DNA of 64,000 nucleotides from Elgaria multicarinata webbii (Eukaryota > Chordata > Lepidosauria > Squamata > Anguidae): the NCBI RefSeq assembly GCF_023053635.1, contig NC_086178.1, forward strand, positions 97,634,226-97,698,225, written 5' to 3'. Below, one piece after another: positions 26,201 to 39,745 of the stretch. The notes under the pieces were generated by a model. It was not told where the DNA came from, did not search any database, and saw only the letters and a list, made by a program, of their open reading frames with translations. The stretch's first letter is position 1; the number at the start of each line of letters is the position of its first letter. A program made the position numbers and the translations under genes.

Positions 26201-29200
26201 CTAGACCTGCCTTTTACCACACAATGGACGAGTGAAGATCTCGCGTTGTGATTAACGTGAGATCCCTCCTCCGTTTACACATAAGGCGTGACGACCTCAG
26301 GAAGAGAGGCGTCGCACCTGCCATTTTTTTTCTTAAAGCGATGACAGCGCCCGAACGCTCGTGCACTGAAGGTAAGTGGTTTTTTTTAAGTTTAATTTGG
26401 TTTCCCCACTCCCCCCACCCTAACCCCAATGGGCGCAGCTCCTGGCTTCGTGCGAGTAATCGAACGGAGCCAGATCAAACCACAGAAAGAGGCCACATGT
26501 TCTGCGATCTCGGGCTTAGCCTGGGACCGCGGAAAAAGCGGGTCTAAAGGGGAGGGTTCTATCCTGGGGCAAGGGAGGGATCATCCCTCCCTGATCCCGG
26601 GATCCCCTGTGCATCATGTGGATGCACAGGGACGATCCCGGGGTTCACCCTGGGATATAGCCTGGTCTAGCTAAGGCCTGGGTCTAAACCATCATTTCCA
26701 CATTGTGTCAGTCCAGGGGGCACCTCCTCTGTGGGTAAAAAGCAAGCTATAGTGCAGATGCTACTGTGTTAAAATAGTCTTAAATGGGGCACTGCCCAAT
26801 CCTTAATCCATCAGAATTCCTAATAAAAACTGGTATATTCTTAAACATGAATACTTTAGAAAGACCACTGTGACACCGTGCTTACTAAGGTGAACAGTAT
26901 CTATTTTCTACATTGTTGTGACTTATCTGGTTTGAGTACTATAATTCTAGTAGCAATACAGAAAGAGTAATACATATGCTTTTAAGGAAGAGGGCTAGAT
27001 CAGCACAGCCTTAATTATTTTTTATCCAAACTCAGATTCTTGGAACAGTTCCCTAATTATTCATCATATTTTAACCATAATATCTTTGCTTTCAGCTTGA
27101 TTATGAGGGGATGTGCTCACATCAAGAGGAAATGATATGCCTCAGCATTGCTGTGTCTCCACATTTTCTTTTTCTTCTTTTTTTTTTTTTTTTTTTGTAT
27201 TTTATATCTGGAAGCTCTGTGTTCTACTTGATTTTATTCTCATTACTTTTAAAACAGAAGTAAGCATAATTCCCTCCCCAGAGGCACTCTCAGCAGGTGG
27301 TTCATTAAAAATACATACCTTGATTTTTTAGTAAGCAGCGCTCTACAACAAGAACATATATTCATTTTCTACAATCTGGTTCCTAATTATAAACCCTAAT
27401 AGCTTGCGTTCTTCTTGGTAACCTTAAATATTAATTGCAAAGCCTTAGACTTCTGTAGCACACAAAGCGCCGTATCTGAGATTTTAAGTTCAAAAGTACA
27501 AACAGAGCTATGGAAATGGAATGGAGAAGTAGCTGTTTCCAAGAAGTGTGTAGCACGTAGAGACTGAGGCAATTTGACATAAATATAATGAGCTACTTCT
27601 AATTTATTTATTGTTTTGAAATTCTGCAGGAAGAACAGGTTATTTGCAGGAGTAAGTCATGCATTTGTGGTTAATCCTTGTAAGAGCCAGCAATGGGGGT
27701 GGGTGGGGCGAAATCACCAGTGTTCAAACCTGTTCTACCTTAGATTAAAGTCACTGTAGGAGATGATGGGTCTTTGCCCTCCTCTAGTGGCAGTTGTACA
27801 CCTCTCTGTCTTTAGAACAGTGGACTCCAAATAGTTTTGCAAATGGACACTAATGGATTTTTGCATTTATTTACATAGGTCCCACAACAAGATTAGCCAT
27901 TTTTTTCTAGAAAAAGTGAGCAGAAGATTGCAGATTTTTTGGCAGTAGTTATCTGAACTACTGTAGTGATGGCCACCAGTTTGGATGGCTTTAAAAGGGG
28001 GTTAGAGAAATTCCTAGAAGTGAAGGCTATCAATGGCTACTAGCCCTGATGGCTGTGTGCTATCTCCAGTATTTGAGGCAGGAAGCCTGTGTGCACCAGT
28101 TGCTGGGGAACATGGGTGGGAGGGTGCTGTTGCACCATGTCCTGCTTGCACCGTCCCTGGCTGATGGCTGGTTGGCCACTGTGTGAACAGAGTGCTGGAC
28201 TAGATGGACCCTTGGTCTGATCCAGGCCCTTCTTATGTTCTTAACTAACCACCCATCTCTTGGAGAAGACAAGTATGCCCCAATAACTTCCATTACATAT
28301 GATTTTGGGTACCAACTGGTATTAAATTGCTTCCTGTATATATTCAGTGTCCAGTTGTTAGTTCTATTCCCTGTACAGAAATCTGCGCGCTTCACTTCGT
28401 CAGCATCGCCTCCGACATTCACCTTGGGATAGCTCAGAGTTTTCCTTTGGGGCATTGAAAAAGGAATGGCATTTCATAAAGCGAGGCGGTCCTAGGCAGG
28501 GAGAAGTAGATAGCTCTAAGGGTGGTGTGAGATCCTCCTTTACCTTTGCTCATATGCTCAGGATTAGCTTGAGTGCCCTTTGTAGTTTCTCTCCCATTTG
28601 GATTGGCCCCCATAAGATTTATGGGAAACTTACCACATAGCAAGGCAGAACAGCAGGCCTTTTTTTAACTGTAGGGAACAGCAGAACTCACGAGAGCCAT
28701 TTTTTGCAGCAGCAGCCATCATTTTATTTTTCCCACAATGCCCTGCTCTAGCACAGTACCTGCTGCATTGTGGGAAAAATAAAATAGCCACTGAAGCTAA
28801 ACCTTCAGTGCAGATAGCTGCAGAGAGGCAGTGTGGCAGTCTGGGGTAAGAGACTAAATGGCAACCCACCCCCTTGCAATCAGGATCATACTCAAGGCTG
28901 TGTTCCTCGTACCTTATTTGATTGACATTGGCACAATTTTTAAATATTGTATATGAAATAGCTTCATGGAAAGGATACTGTTTCCATAGAGAATTCCCAG
29001 AGACCTGTAAAGGAAGCTGTGTGCCCACATGGGCTAATTCCATTCCTTTCCTTTTAGCTTGGAAACAAAAAGTAATATGTGCAAGTCAGGTTTTCAGACT
29101 TGGGTAATATGTTCCAGCTATTCAATTTTGGACAAGCCTCTCTTTTGTTTATCCACACTAGAATAGAAAGCAAAAATATGCACTGATGATATTGGATGAT

Positions 29201-32200
29201 ATTGAGAAATGAAATATTTATGATCTTGTGCTTGGGAGGCATATTCTCACAGAGAACTTCAGCTATTGGGCAGTATAAAACTGTAATAAATAAATAAATA
29301 AGGATCCAGAAACAGCAAGGCAATAAGAAGTCAGTTAGGAAGTTATTCTCCCTTGCTCTATGGGGACCACTGAGTTCTCAAATGAGGTGGTTTACACCTG
29401 CCAAGCTTAGAAAATGTGACCACCCTCTTCCTTCTACCTCTCTTGGAGGCTTGAATAGGAACTGGAGAGTCCTCATTTACAGAGCCTCTCTTCTTGGGAT
29501 TAATTTGCAGTAGCCTAGTAAAGAAACTTTGGATAATAGTCTTTTGCTTCCGTGTGCGCGTGCGTGTGTGCGTGCTCACGAAAGTGTTATGTGTGTGTAG
29601 GAAGGATTACCCCCTTATGGAACCATGGCCTCAAGTCTAGGCTAGAGAGTTATGTCTGGCATTCTTAAAGGCTCATAGTATCAGTTTTCATTGAACTGAA
29701 TATGTTCTACTCTTCACATTAGGAAATATTATAAATGAACGTGGCTCTTACATGGAGCTGACAGAAGACATTAATCAAAGCTTGTTAGATTCTTCTCTTT
29801 GTTCAGCACTTGGTGATCGTCAGATCTTTCCTTTGACATAGTGCTTTGGGAACCAGCCTGCACAATTCTCTCACAGAAATGTGAAGAAGGTTGTTTCCCA
29901 TCCCTCGCAATTTCTTTCTCTGTAATTATTGCTATCAGTAAAAAGGTAGGCTTTGAGTTCAGGGTGGGGAACTGAATGGCTGTCCCCTATGAAACTTGTT
30001 TGCATTGGCAAAATAGACAGAAGTACAGGGAAAGTATTAGAAGATCTTTAATGGGGGCAATAGGTATTATATTTTTTTAATTACATTTAGCTGTGTACCA
30101 GAGTTAATCAGTTTTGGCTAGGCCTCTTGGGTTGCAATGAATGTTTTATCTACTTCCTGAGCATACAATTAGAAATTAATCCCATTATGTATGTGGAGAT
30201 TATTCTGACTGTTCAGAAGTTCATGCTCCTTGACGTGGAGGAGCACTCAACATATAATAAAAAGGATGGATCCCTGGGGTTCTAATGCACATCTTGTTAA
30301 TAATGTTTAAATGTTATTTGCTTGCCAGAAAGTATAGTAAATGTTCCTGTGTAGTGCAAAATCTTTTGCAAATAATTATAGCCTTGTAACTTCACCCTTC
30401 TTCCTTCAGCCACACCCCAGTAGCACTGCCTCCTCTCACATTTGCCCGTGCCCCATTATTTATTGATTCATTTGATTTATACTCTCACCTTTCTGCCCAA
30501 AAATGGCATTAAAGGTGGCTTTCTTGTTTAAAGAAACAGATGTGAAGTAATAAAGTACCTCTAAGAACATGTACAGTGCCAGGGGCTGTCTTCACAGGGT
30601 TTTCCCTGCAGCTTGGGTGTGTTGTAGAGTCATTTGCAGCACATGACATCATGGCCAACGCACTCCTAGCCAGCTGCTTCCACCTGGAAAAGCCGGAGTA
30701 TCAGAGAGTTCTGTTACTCCATTCTTTTTAGTTAAAAGTAGCTCCCAGGCATTTGCTCTGCAATGTGCCTCCATGCCTCCGCATTAAATCCTGGGTGTGC
30801 CGGTGACCTGGCTGTGACATGGGCGATCCCTTTCCCAGTTCATTCCCATTGAGTGATATCTATGTGCTTCCTTATTGCTGTGTTAATTCACTTCTCTGAT
30901 GTGGTGTTAGCTCCAAAGCCACACAGCTCGAGAGTTGGGAGCAGCATTCACTTTTCAGATGTAGTGTTAAGGCTGGCACGATACTTTTTGGAGTGGGGCT
31001 TATTTGTGCCAGTGGGGTGCTCTCATGGAGAGCCAGTATTGTGGGCTATTTAGTCCCCAATCCTATTCATAAGACTGTAGTGGCAGGGGGAGCCTGAAGA
31101 GGAGCGAGCAACAAGCCTCTCTCATTAATGACATTGGTTCTACTTGACCCCACTACCATGTGGAAGTATGCCTTCTCTGCTGTGGCACCCCGGCTGTGGA
31201 ATGAGCTCCCTTAGGAGGTTCGCTTGGCACCTACATTATATGCTTTTAGACGCCAGGTGAAGACCTTTTTATTCTCCCAACATTTTAACAGTCTATAAAT
31301 AAATTTTAACTTGGTGTTTTAAATTTGCAATTTTGCATTGCCGCTGTTTTTATCTGGTTGAGCTTTTATATTGTATTTTATATTATGGTTTTATACTGTT
31401 GTTTTATACCTTGAATGTTTTTAATTTCTGTGAACCGCCCAGAGAGCTCCAGCTATTGGGCGGTATAGAAATGTAATTAATTAATAAATAAAATAAATAA
31501 TACATGTTTTTTCCAGCACTGAAAAGCTGGTTTTTGTGAAAGTGGGGGCTCTTTCTCTCGTCAGTATGCAAGTTCAGTCTCTTTCTGTATACTTAGTATG
31601 AAGGAACAGGGCAGTCTTCCCCGAGTGCCCTCCAGCTGTTTTAGAGCTTCATCCCACGTACTGTACCTGTTTCCCTCGAATTATCTCCTACAGCACTAAG
31701 CTGTCGGCATTGTTGTTGTTGTTGCTAAATCACACCCCAGGCGGCAGCGCTCCTAAGATCCTTTGCAAAGGGTTTAAGGGGGGAAATGTAAAAAAAATCA
31801 TAAAAAATCAATGGATGTTCCAATCTGAATCAAATTTGGTATGCTTAAAGCTCTCCTTAATATCTATTACTGTGCCAATTTTGAAGTCTTTGGCCGTAGC
31901 TAGACCTCAGGTTTATCCCAGGATCATCCCGGGTTCGTCCCTGCCTGAGCGCTGGATGCCCTGTGTGGCACTTAGATGAACAGGTTTGACCCCGGGACAA
32001 TCCTGGGATAAACCTTAGGTCTAGCTACGGCCTTTATCTTTAAACCTTATGCAGATGTAAGCATTCGTTAAATTCATATCAAATCCTGCTCCTGCACCCC
32101 AGTGGCCGCTTGGAAACTAGTAGCAAAATAGGTTGGGTCTTTTCCCTTTATAGCACAATTAAAGCGGGATGCATGGGAGTACTTCACAATAAAAGCAGAT

Positions 32201-35200
32201 TATAAGCTGGAAAACTTCAGAGTCCTTTGCACGCAATTTGCAGTGATTGCACAGTATAATGCTGGTGTGATAAAGCTCTTAGACTACAACTCCCAGGATT
32301 CCTGACTATTCACTATGCTGATGGGAGTTGAAGTCCAAAACATCTGGAGATCACAAGCTTGGGGAAGACTGGAGCAGGGCTTCCGTCCATGGTACACAGC
32401 AGATGTAGAAGTAGTTTCATTGCCACTAATCCATACCCAATTGTACATGCTCACTTTCAACACTGCATCTAAGGGTGTGGTTGCAAAAGCAAGAAGCCAT
32501 CTTTTGCTATTATCTATTATATTGATATCCCACCTTTTTTCTTCTTGCAAGGAACCCAAGGCAGTTTACATGATCCTCCTTTTCCTCTCCATTATATCCT
32601 CATCACATCTCCATGAGGTAGATTAGGCTGAGAGTCAGTGATTGGCCCAAAGTCACCCAGTGAGCTTCATGGCTGAGTGGGGACCACCCAAGTCTCAGTC
32701 CACCACTACACCACACTGTGTGAAGCAGCTTTCAGTCATCAGCTTGCTCTGTCCTGGGCCCAGGATGTATAACTCCTTGCCTTGGAGTAGCAGCTTCTTA
32801 GCCATTTGGCCCCTACACTGGCGGTGTTTCAACACTACCTGCTTTTTTATTTCAGCAGGCCTATGGCCTTGGCTGTTGTTTGATCTGCCTTTGGCCCTCT
32901 GCTTATTTTACTCCTTTGGGGGGTTTATTGGGGTGGGGGGATTGTTGATCATTGTTTTTGATGTTTGGTCTTAAGCTACCTTGAGCAACTTGTGAGCTGA
33001 AAAAGCACATATAAATATTTTAAATAAACAGCTAAACAAGCTAGTATGCACTATCTTAAGGATACTTAAAAAAAACACAACGAAATCCTGTTTAGAAGAG
33101 CCCACACATATTTCAACAATTCTCAATGTACTAAACCAACTACTATAATTTGAAGAGAGCTGTGACAAATAAACTGAATGAAATAACTCTTAGACTGTGA
33201 GGCCTGTTTCCTTCCTTTCTATGAGGGAAAGTAATTCTGTTGGGCCTCCTGTGTTGGACCATGATAGGACTATTCAATTTGTCCATCAGAATGATCTGCC
33301 TTTATTAGTTATTTATATAAGAAATCCCACACCCTCTAAAAAAGGAGTCACTCCAAGCAGTTTGCAAAACAAAACAAAATCAAAATAATAATCATGAATA
33401 CACGTTAAAAAGCGAACAGCAGCCACAAACAGTAAATAAAATTAAGCAACAGCAGAGTCAAACGCTTGTTTAAAATAGGTTTGCTTCTAAACCTTTGCAC
33501 TGCTAAATCTTTGCACCATCACTGCTCTGGGTAAGCTTGGAGTGAAATGTGCCTGTAAGTTCAATTCAGATTTTTTTTTTTTTATGTGCTTCAATATTGG
33601 ACGTTTGAGAAATGCTGGTATGTTTATATTTTGGGGAAGTGCCCAGTTGCTACATTCCTAACCATAGCCACAATTGCTTCTTGTTTGGGGAGAAATGTCA
33701 TTGGAAGTGCAAAGAGGGTGTCACAGCAGCAAACACAGAGTTATTGAAAGCAATTGTCCTACGAAAGGTAATACTGCTAGGTACTGAAAAATAACCAGCA
33801 TCCCAGAAAGCATTTCTAGATTATTTTTAGCTACATGGTGTTTATATTAAGGACAAGAATGAGCTAACGCAGAGGCAAAGCCCAAAACTGACAATGTGAA
33901 GTGTCCTTGACATTGTATATATTCATTGTGGCTGTGTGTGTTTTTTCTCCATCTATGCCTATGTGTCTTTTTCTCCTGTATTCATCTGGGTCATGATGGA
34001 TGTATATTTATATGTGTGTGTGTTCTTGCATGTGTGCATAATTAAACCTAATCAAACCTAGATTAAGCACTTTTAAGTTCTTTGATTTTGGTAGGAAAGA
34101 TTTCAACATGTGCTTTTATCTCTCATTGTCCATGATGTAACCTTTACTCTCTATGAAGAGCCTTCATTCTGTGCAGGTGCTTGATAAGACATTAGCAAAA
34201 GACCCCTCCCCCCCCCATGGAAGGGAAATTATGCATCTGTGGTGCCCAAAAAGGGAAGATGTTGGCACTCATGGAAAAAATGCACATAATCGTTCAATGA
34301 AGAGGAAATTCTGCACATTCCTTCATGGACAGAATATGTGCAGATTCCCCATGAGATGTGGTGAATGTGTACAGTGGCTGATTAGTATGCACATTAAGTT
34401 CAACTCATATTATCCCTAACAGATATACTGATGGTTACATGTTTGGGGAGGGGGAGAGGATTGCCTATTCAGATGCTTTACTTTGACACTAATCATGCTG
34501 GGCTCCTGTGTTTTTTTGAAAAACATGCTAATTTCTAAACTACCTCAACCAGACTGACAGCTGCCTGTCTTCAGGCAGAATAAAGCCAGTGCTCCAGAAG
34601 GAGGAGGTTCCCTTAGCATCAAAGTAATTCCCCTATCCCCAGTCATTCATGTTCCAGAAGGACTTGTTCCTTGAACATGGAACAGTAGATTTCTGATGGG
34701 CATAAAAACCTGTTTCTTGAACAAGCATTGCAGTCAGCAATGCAGTTCTGGAGACACAAGTGTGTAAAAATTACTTTCTTGTAGACAGGCCACAAATTTC
34801 TGCCGAAAATTCCTGTGACACTTGGGGTGCAGGTTGTTTCCCCATGTTTTAGCTACTGTCTGTTGGTATGCTCACTTCTGTAATAGGCACTGCGAAGTTA
34901 TTTTTAGCCATGGGCAGTATTTGTAGCATTCTTACACACCTTCCTAACCCAATGTGGCAATAGCATTTGGAAGCATGGCACAAATAACAGTTCTGGTCAA
35001 CAACTAAACACTCTTGATAGTGTGGAGAAGAGGGTTCTAGCTGAATTAGACAGCTTTGGGCAGTATTTGTTTAGGGTTCTACTATTCCATATACACAAGG
35101 GTGTGGGTTTGCACTTGTGCCATAATTTAGCAGGAGAATGTAAAATCCACTGAATTTAATTTTCTAAGAATCTCAATTTCCATTTAAATAAAAAAGCAAC

Positions 35201-38200
35201 TTTTTAATTCTTAAGGATTGCAAAGATATGCTTTAAAGTATGTGGGAAATGCCCGCTGAATTCTCAGGCGCATGACTGAAAATAAGATGTCCAATGGCCA
35301 GAGGCTAAAGCTGTAGTGCTGTGTATGGTTCCTTCCTCTCTCCCATAACTAGCAGAAGTGGAATAAATTATGCTGAACAGTAAGGAAGAAGAGGAGGAAG
35401 AAAGGGAGGCGGAAGGATGGAAAAAGAAAAAAAGCAGAATAAATTAAACAAAATAAGGGATCATACATATTTTAAGATGAATAATGAAGAATAGAGAGGT
35501 GGTTAAGGCAGAGTACATACAGTGCTCCATATAGAGTAACCCATCAATCTAGTTGGAGTTTTTCCTTGTAATAAGGCGTGTCTACTCTTTTTTTTCTGGG
35601 TTTATAAAAACATATGGGAAAAATAGCAACAGCCAAATGGTCCACATGTTTTGTCTTTGATTAGATCGTTTCCCAGCTCTGAACATTTTAAAAATACCTT
35701 CTCTCCCATCCACCCCCAGGTGGTTCTTCCCGACATAAACAAGACTTCCATGCAAGCCGTTCTGGATTATCTGTACACCAAGCAACTATCTTCCAGTCAG
35801 GAGTTGGACACACTTGAATTAATTGCACTGGCAAACAGATTTTGCCTCCCACACTTGGTTGCGCTTGCAGGTAAGGTTTCTCAGCTTTTCACAGGTGTTG
35901 CCATCAGCTTTCTGCCAGTAGTGTTGAAATTATCAGCTGTTGTTTTGTCATAATCTTACGGCAAAAGCAGACACGCAGTTCTGCTTTCTAAAACCAAATT
36001 AGAATTTTCAGTTAGAAAAACAATGTTTCCGCCACTTCTGTCTGTGCTGAATTAATTTAGTCCATTGGAAAAGCTTGTGCATGCTTAAGAGACAGAAAGC
36101 AAATAATAGTGTGCAATTCATAATGCCCGTTAGATGACCTAATTACTCTTAATTGAAAGAGTGTAAACGTTAAATTTTCCATCGTAAATTCCTGTTTTAA
36201 CAGTCAAATAACTCATCTTAAGCAATTTTAAATCAATCCGGTTCAAACCAGTCTTGCATAAAAAAAGCAGTCCAAGTTCTTTTTATTAGCCTAGTCTGAC
36301 TTGGTAATTATTATGTTAGTAATATGATGATAGTTAATTCTAGGAATCACTAATTGTTCCCCCCATTGTTTTAAAGAGAAGTGGCTGGAAGCAAGATTAT
36401 TCCGTTTTATTCCATAGCTTTAAAAATAAATCTACATGAGCCTCAATTGTAGTAGCATTGTAGCTGTTTTTCTGTTTCCTTGTAATGGGTGAGGAGCAGA
36501 GTTGAAACTAGATTGAACCTAACTAGTTTGTGTTTCTCTTCAACCACAACAGAACAGCATACTGTACAGGAGCTTACAAAAACCGCTGTGAATGGCATTA
36601 GCATAGATGGAGACGTACTGTGCTATTTGGAAATAGCCCAGGTTAGTGTTACTACAGTGTGGATATATGTTCTATGTGGCAGTGTAGAAAAAATGGACTT
36701 TCTTCTAAAGATCATTGTATGCTTAGAAAATTACTACTTCTCAAGGATTAAAAGAATAATTCAGATATTTATTTCTTTTTATTTATTTCTGTGATGATGA
36801 TGATGATAATGGCTAATGAGAATTTAAAAGGGATGTCGTCAGTATTTATTATATTTACTGTTCTGCTGGTCCTTTAAAAAGCTAAGTTTAGAACTACACA
36901 TTACCTTAGCAAACACCTGTTCCCAAGTCTTGTGTTTGCTGAGGTGAAGCAGTGGAGACGCTTCTTTAGGGGAGAATCAGCTAGCAGGATGAAGGAGTAG
37001 TTAACACTTCCCATGCCCTCAGATTCTCCTTTGCAAATGCACATTATTGCATTTGCTCCCAGTTGCTCTTAATTCTAGTTTTGGAGACTTTTCATGGGGG
37101 GGAGGGAATGGGACATGATGGCCTAGGCCAGCCTAGCTGACAACAATTGGAGTTTTAGTTCAACCACTGGAAGACACCATGTTGTGGAAAGCTGGCAGGG
37201 TTAAAGCTCCCCCCTCTTGTTCCTCAGTTCTGCCCTTCAAATATCTCCCCAGGGATATGAGGCAAATATGAAAACCCGTGTTTTTCCTCAGTGGTTGATT
37301 GTATTTTGTTGTAATTGACAACCTGGAACCAGTCACAATTCCCATTAATTTTTGAATGAGAATCAGGCCTAGTCTACACCTGCAGGCCTTCCATCTCAGG
37401 CTTTCCAGCTTCCGGAATCGTCCCCCAGGGTCCAAACCACAGCACGTCATCCCAGAACTGAGGGACCTTCCAGCACGGTGTTGTTGTTTTTAAAAGAGAG
37501 GAGACATTGCTCAATTGCGCAGGCATGATCCTGTTCCTCACCCCTGATGGGCCTGGACTCTCCCTGAAGAGCTCTGTGCCCATTTGGTGAGCCCTGCTAC
37601 TCACGGGGAGAAGGAACAACCCTGGGAGTGAAGCACCACACAGCCCGCAGACCTCGGGGTTGATCCGGGACTGCAGCAAAAACCCAGTCACACAGGGACG
37701 ATCTCAAGCTGACCCCGGGATAACTGGCTAGTGTAGACATGGCATCTGTGTACAAACCTGATTCAGAACAGAGTACCAAAAGCACACTTTCTAGACTTCC
37801 TTCTGAACCACAGGTTATTTTAGTGTTGTGCCCTCTGGCTCCCCAACTCTGCTGCTTCCATTGTGCAGAATATAGTACTGTGTATGTGGTATTGTCAAAC
37901 TTTTTCACGTGCAGCTGAGATGGTTGAAAACTGGATTAATTCTCTTTTGCATTAACTTCACAATTGCTTTGCAAGCCAATGGTTAACTCCACAGAATATC
38001 AGTTCAATACTCTTCTTTTCCAGTTCCACAATGCTAACCAGCTGGCAGCTTGGTGCTTGCACTATATCTGCACCAACTACAACAGTGTTTGTTCCAAGTT
38101 CCGAAAGGAAATCAAAACTAAATCTCCTGGTAAGGCCCCTTGGCAAGCTTTCTCCATTCCTTCTCCCAACCTTTGTATATTTGCTTTCTCGTCTTTCTTT

Positions 38201-39714
38201 GGTCCTGTGCTTAAAAAATAAAGATAGCAAATTAAGTAAACTTGCAAAAATACATATATTTGCGATTTATTTCATTAATCTCCAAAGATTCCGGTTTCCA
38301 GAGTATTTGGACTTTTCAGAAAGGACAGGTTTGGTAGCAGTGGGAAGGGAATAAAATTGAGTCTAAGGGGTTGTTCATACACCGCACCAAAACACCTTCA
38401 GTGATTGAGTGTGGATTGTTTTGAACTGTGGGTTGGTGCCTTGTCTCAGTGCAGCACATTTTCCACAGAATAGGTTATCGTGTTTTTGAATACAGCCATG
38501 GTGGCTTGTTCACCCTGCAGTGTGGCTTGTTAACCACCCTGAACAACGTAACAACATACCACCAGATTCTCAAGGTGTCTTGTTCCAGAAAATAACGCAT
38601 ACTGCATGGTTAACAAGCCACCCTGGCTGCTTTCAGACAACGCACTAACCCATGGTTCAACAAACAACACATGGTTCAGAACTACTCATACGCAACCACT
38701 TACAGGAGATGTAGGAAGTAGGAATGTGCGAATCAGAAAACTTGAGCTGAACTTCTCCAAATTCCGTCTTGAAGTTTGTTCTGACTTGAGTCCATATCAG
38801 ATTGCAAGCTTTGGGGAGTGGGGGGTGGGGGCTGTTGCATAAAAATCCATGCATGTTTTTCCAAATGTACCCATCAGTTGTGTGCATCTTCAAAATGTAT
38901 ACATTTTTCTCCCATTCATTAAAGTGTACTTGTGCACATTTTTCTGAAGTTTGCATTATTTTTTTCAAGTGCATTTTTTAAAGGGATGCATGCTGCCAAA
39001 TGCATTTTTTTGGATCTGTGAATCACATTGTAAACTCAGGAATATATGGACTTCATCTGCAGGTTGCATCCAAGTTCAGTCCAGAAAGTGCAAACTGGGT
39101 AAATCCTGTTCAAAAACAAACTGAAATTAATTTCTCATATATCCCTAATAGGAAGGGAATCAGGCGAGTTAGTCACATTGTCGCCTGAAATTCTAAATTT
39201 TGTTCCTTGAATATCATTTGTGGCTTTCACAAAAGTGATTAAGCTATAAAAGACAAGCCCCCTTGTATTAGAGAGCAAGGTACTTGTGGATTTCCTTAAA
39301 AGTATGACTTTCTGCTCTGTACAGAAGAATCCAAATAGCAGTAATTTGGGAAGAACCTTACTTTCTTGTCAGCCCAGCCAGTGGATGTGAAAAAGAGTTA
39401 ATTTTGCTCTGTTAGCTAGAAAAATACCTTGATCTTTCTCTTTCAAGTTTGTTCATTAGTACGTGATTTTATAATAATCTAAAGTCCTGTTCAAACATCA
39501 AGCCAACTGACTAACATTGCAGTCAGTGAGGCAGCATGATTGTACCTAACTACCCATCTTTCCTCCACATCTTGGATATTACATTAAAGGAACACATGTA
39601 TGCATATGTTCAAAATAACATTTAAAGCAACGTATACATAAAAAGGCTCAATTTACCTGATCTGGTAAACCTGGGCATAAGGATTACAAATTAACATTCT
39701 CCCATGATTTTATT

Positions 39715-39745
<31 letters not shown>

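Larger units (their letters stand above)
24301..35719 (+). other. RHOBTB1 intron, 11.4 kb, splitting BTB2
   Basis: It holds L2 pieces, a 5S-derived SINE, two ~500-bp related MITEs in opposite orientation, a CR1, a perfect 21-bp-arm hairpin, a 141-bp MITE and a CORE-SINE. No recognised feature: about 26700-27960, 28800-29240, 29310-30460, 30540-31160, 33480-35719. The last includes a purine-rich run near 35380-35440. Confidence 0.85.

Noticed and set aside
26360-26375. Splice-donor-like GGTAAGT as evidence for an extra exon
   Set aside because: The same motif occurs in the neighbouring MITE copy in the opposite orientation; it is element sequence.
35651-35719. Coding sequence upstream of the BTB2 exon in the same frame
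   Set aside because: It is the polypyrimidine tract and branch region before the acceptor at 35718-35719; homology starts at 35720.
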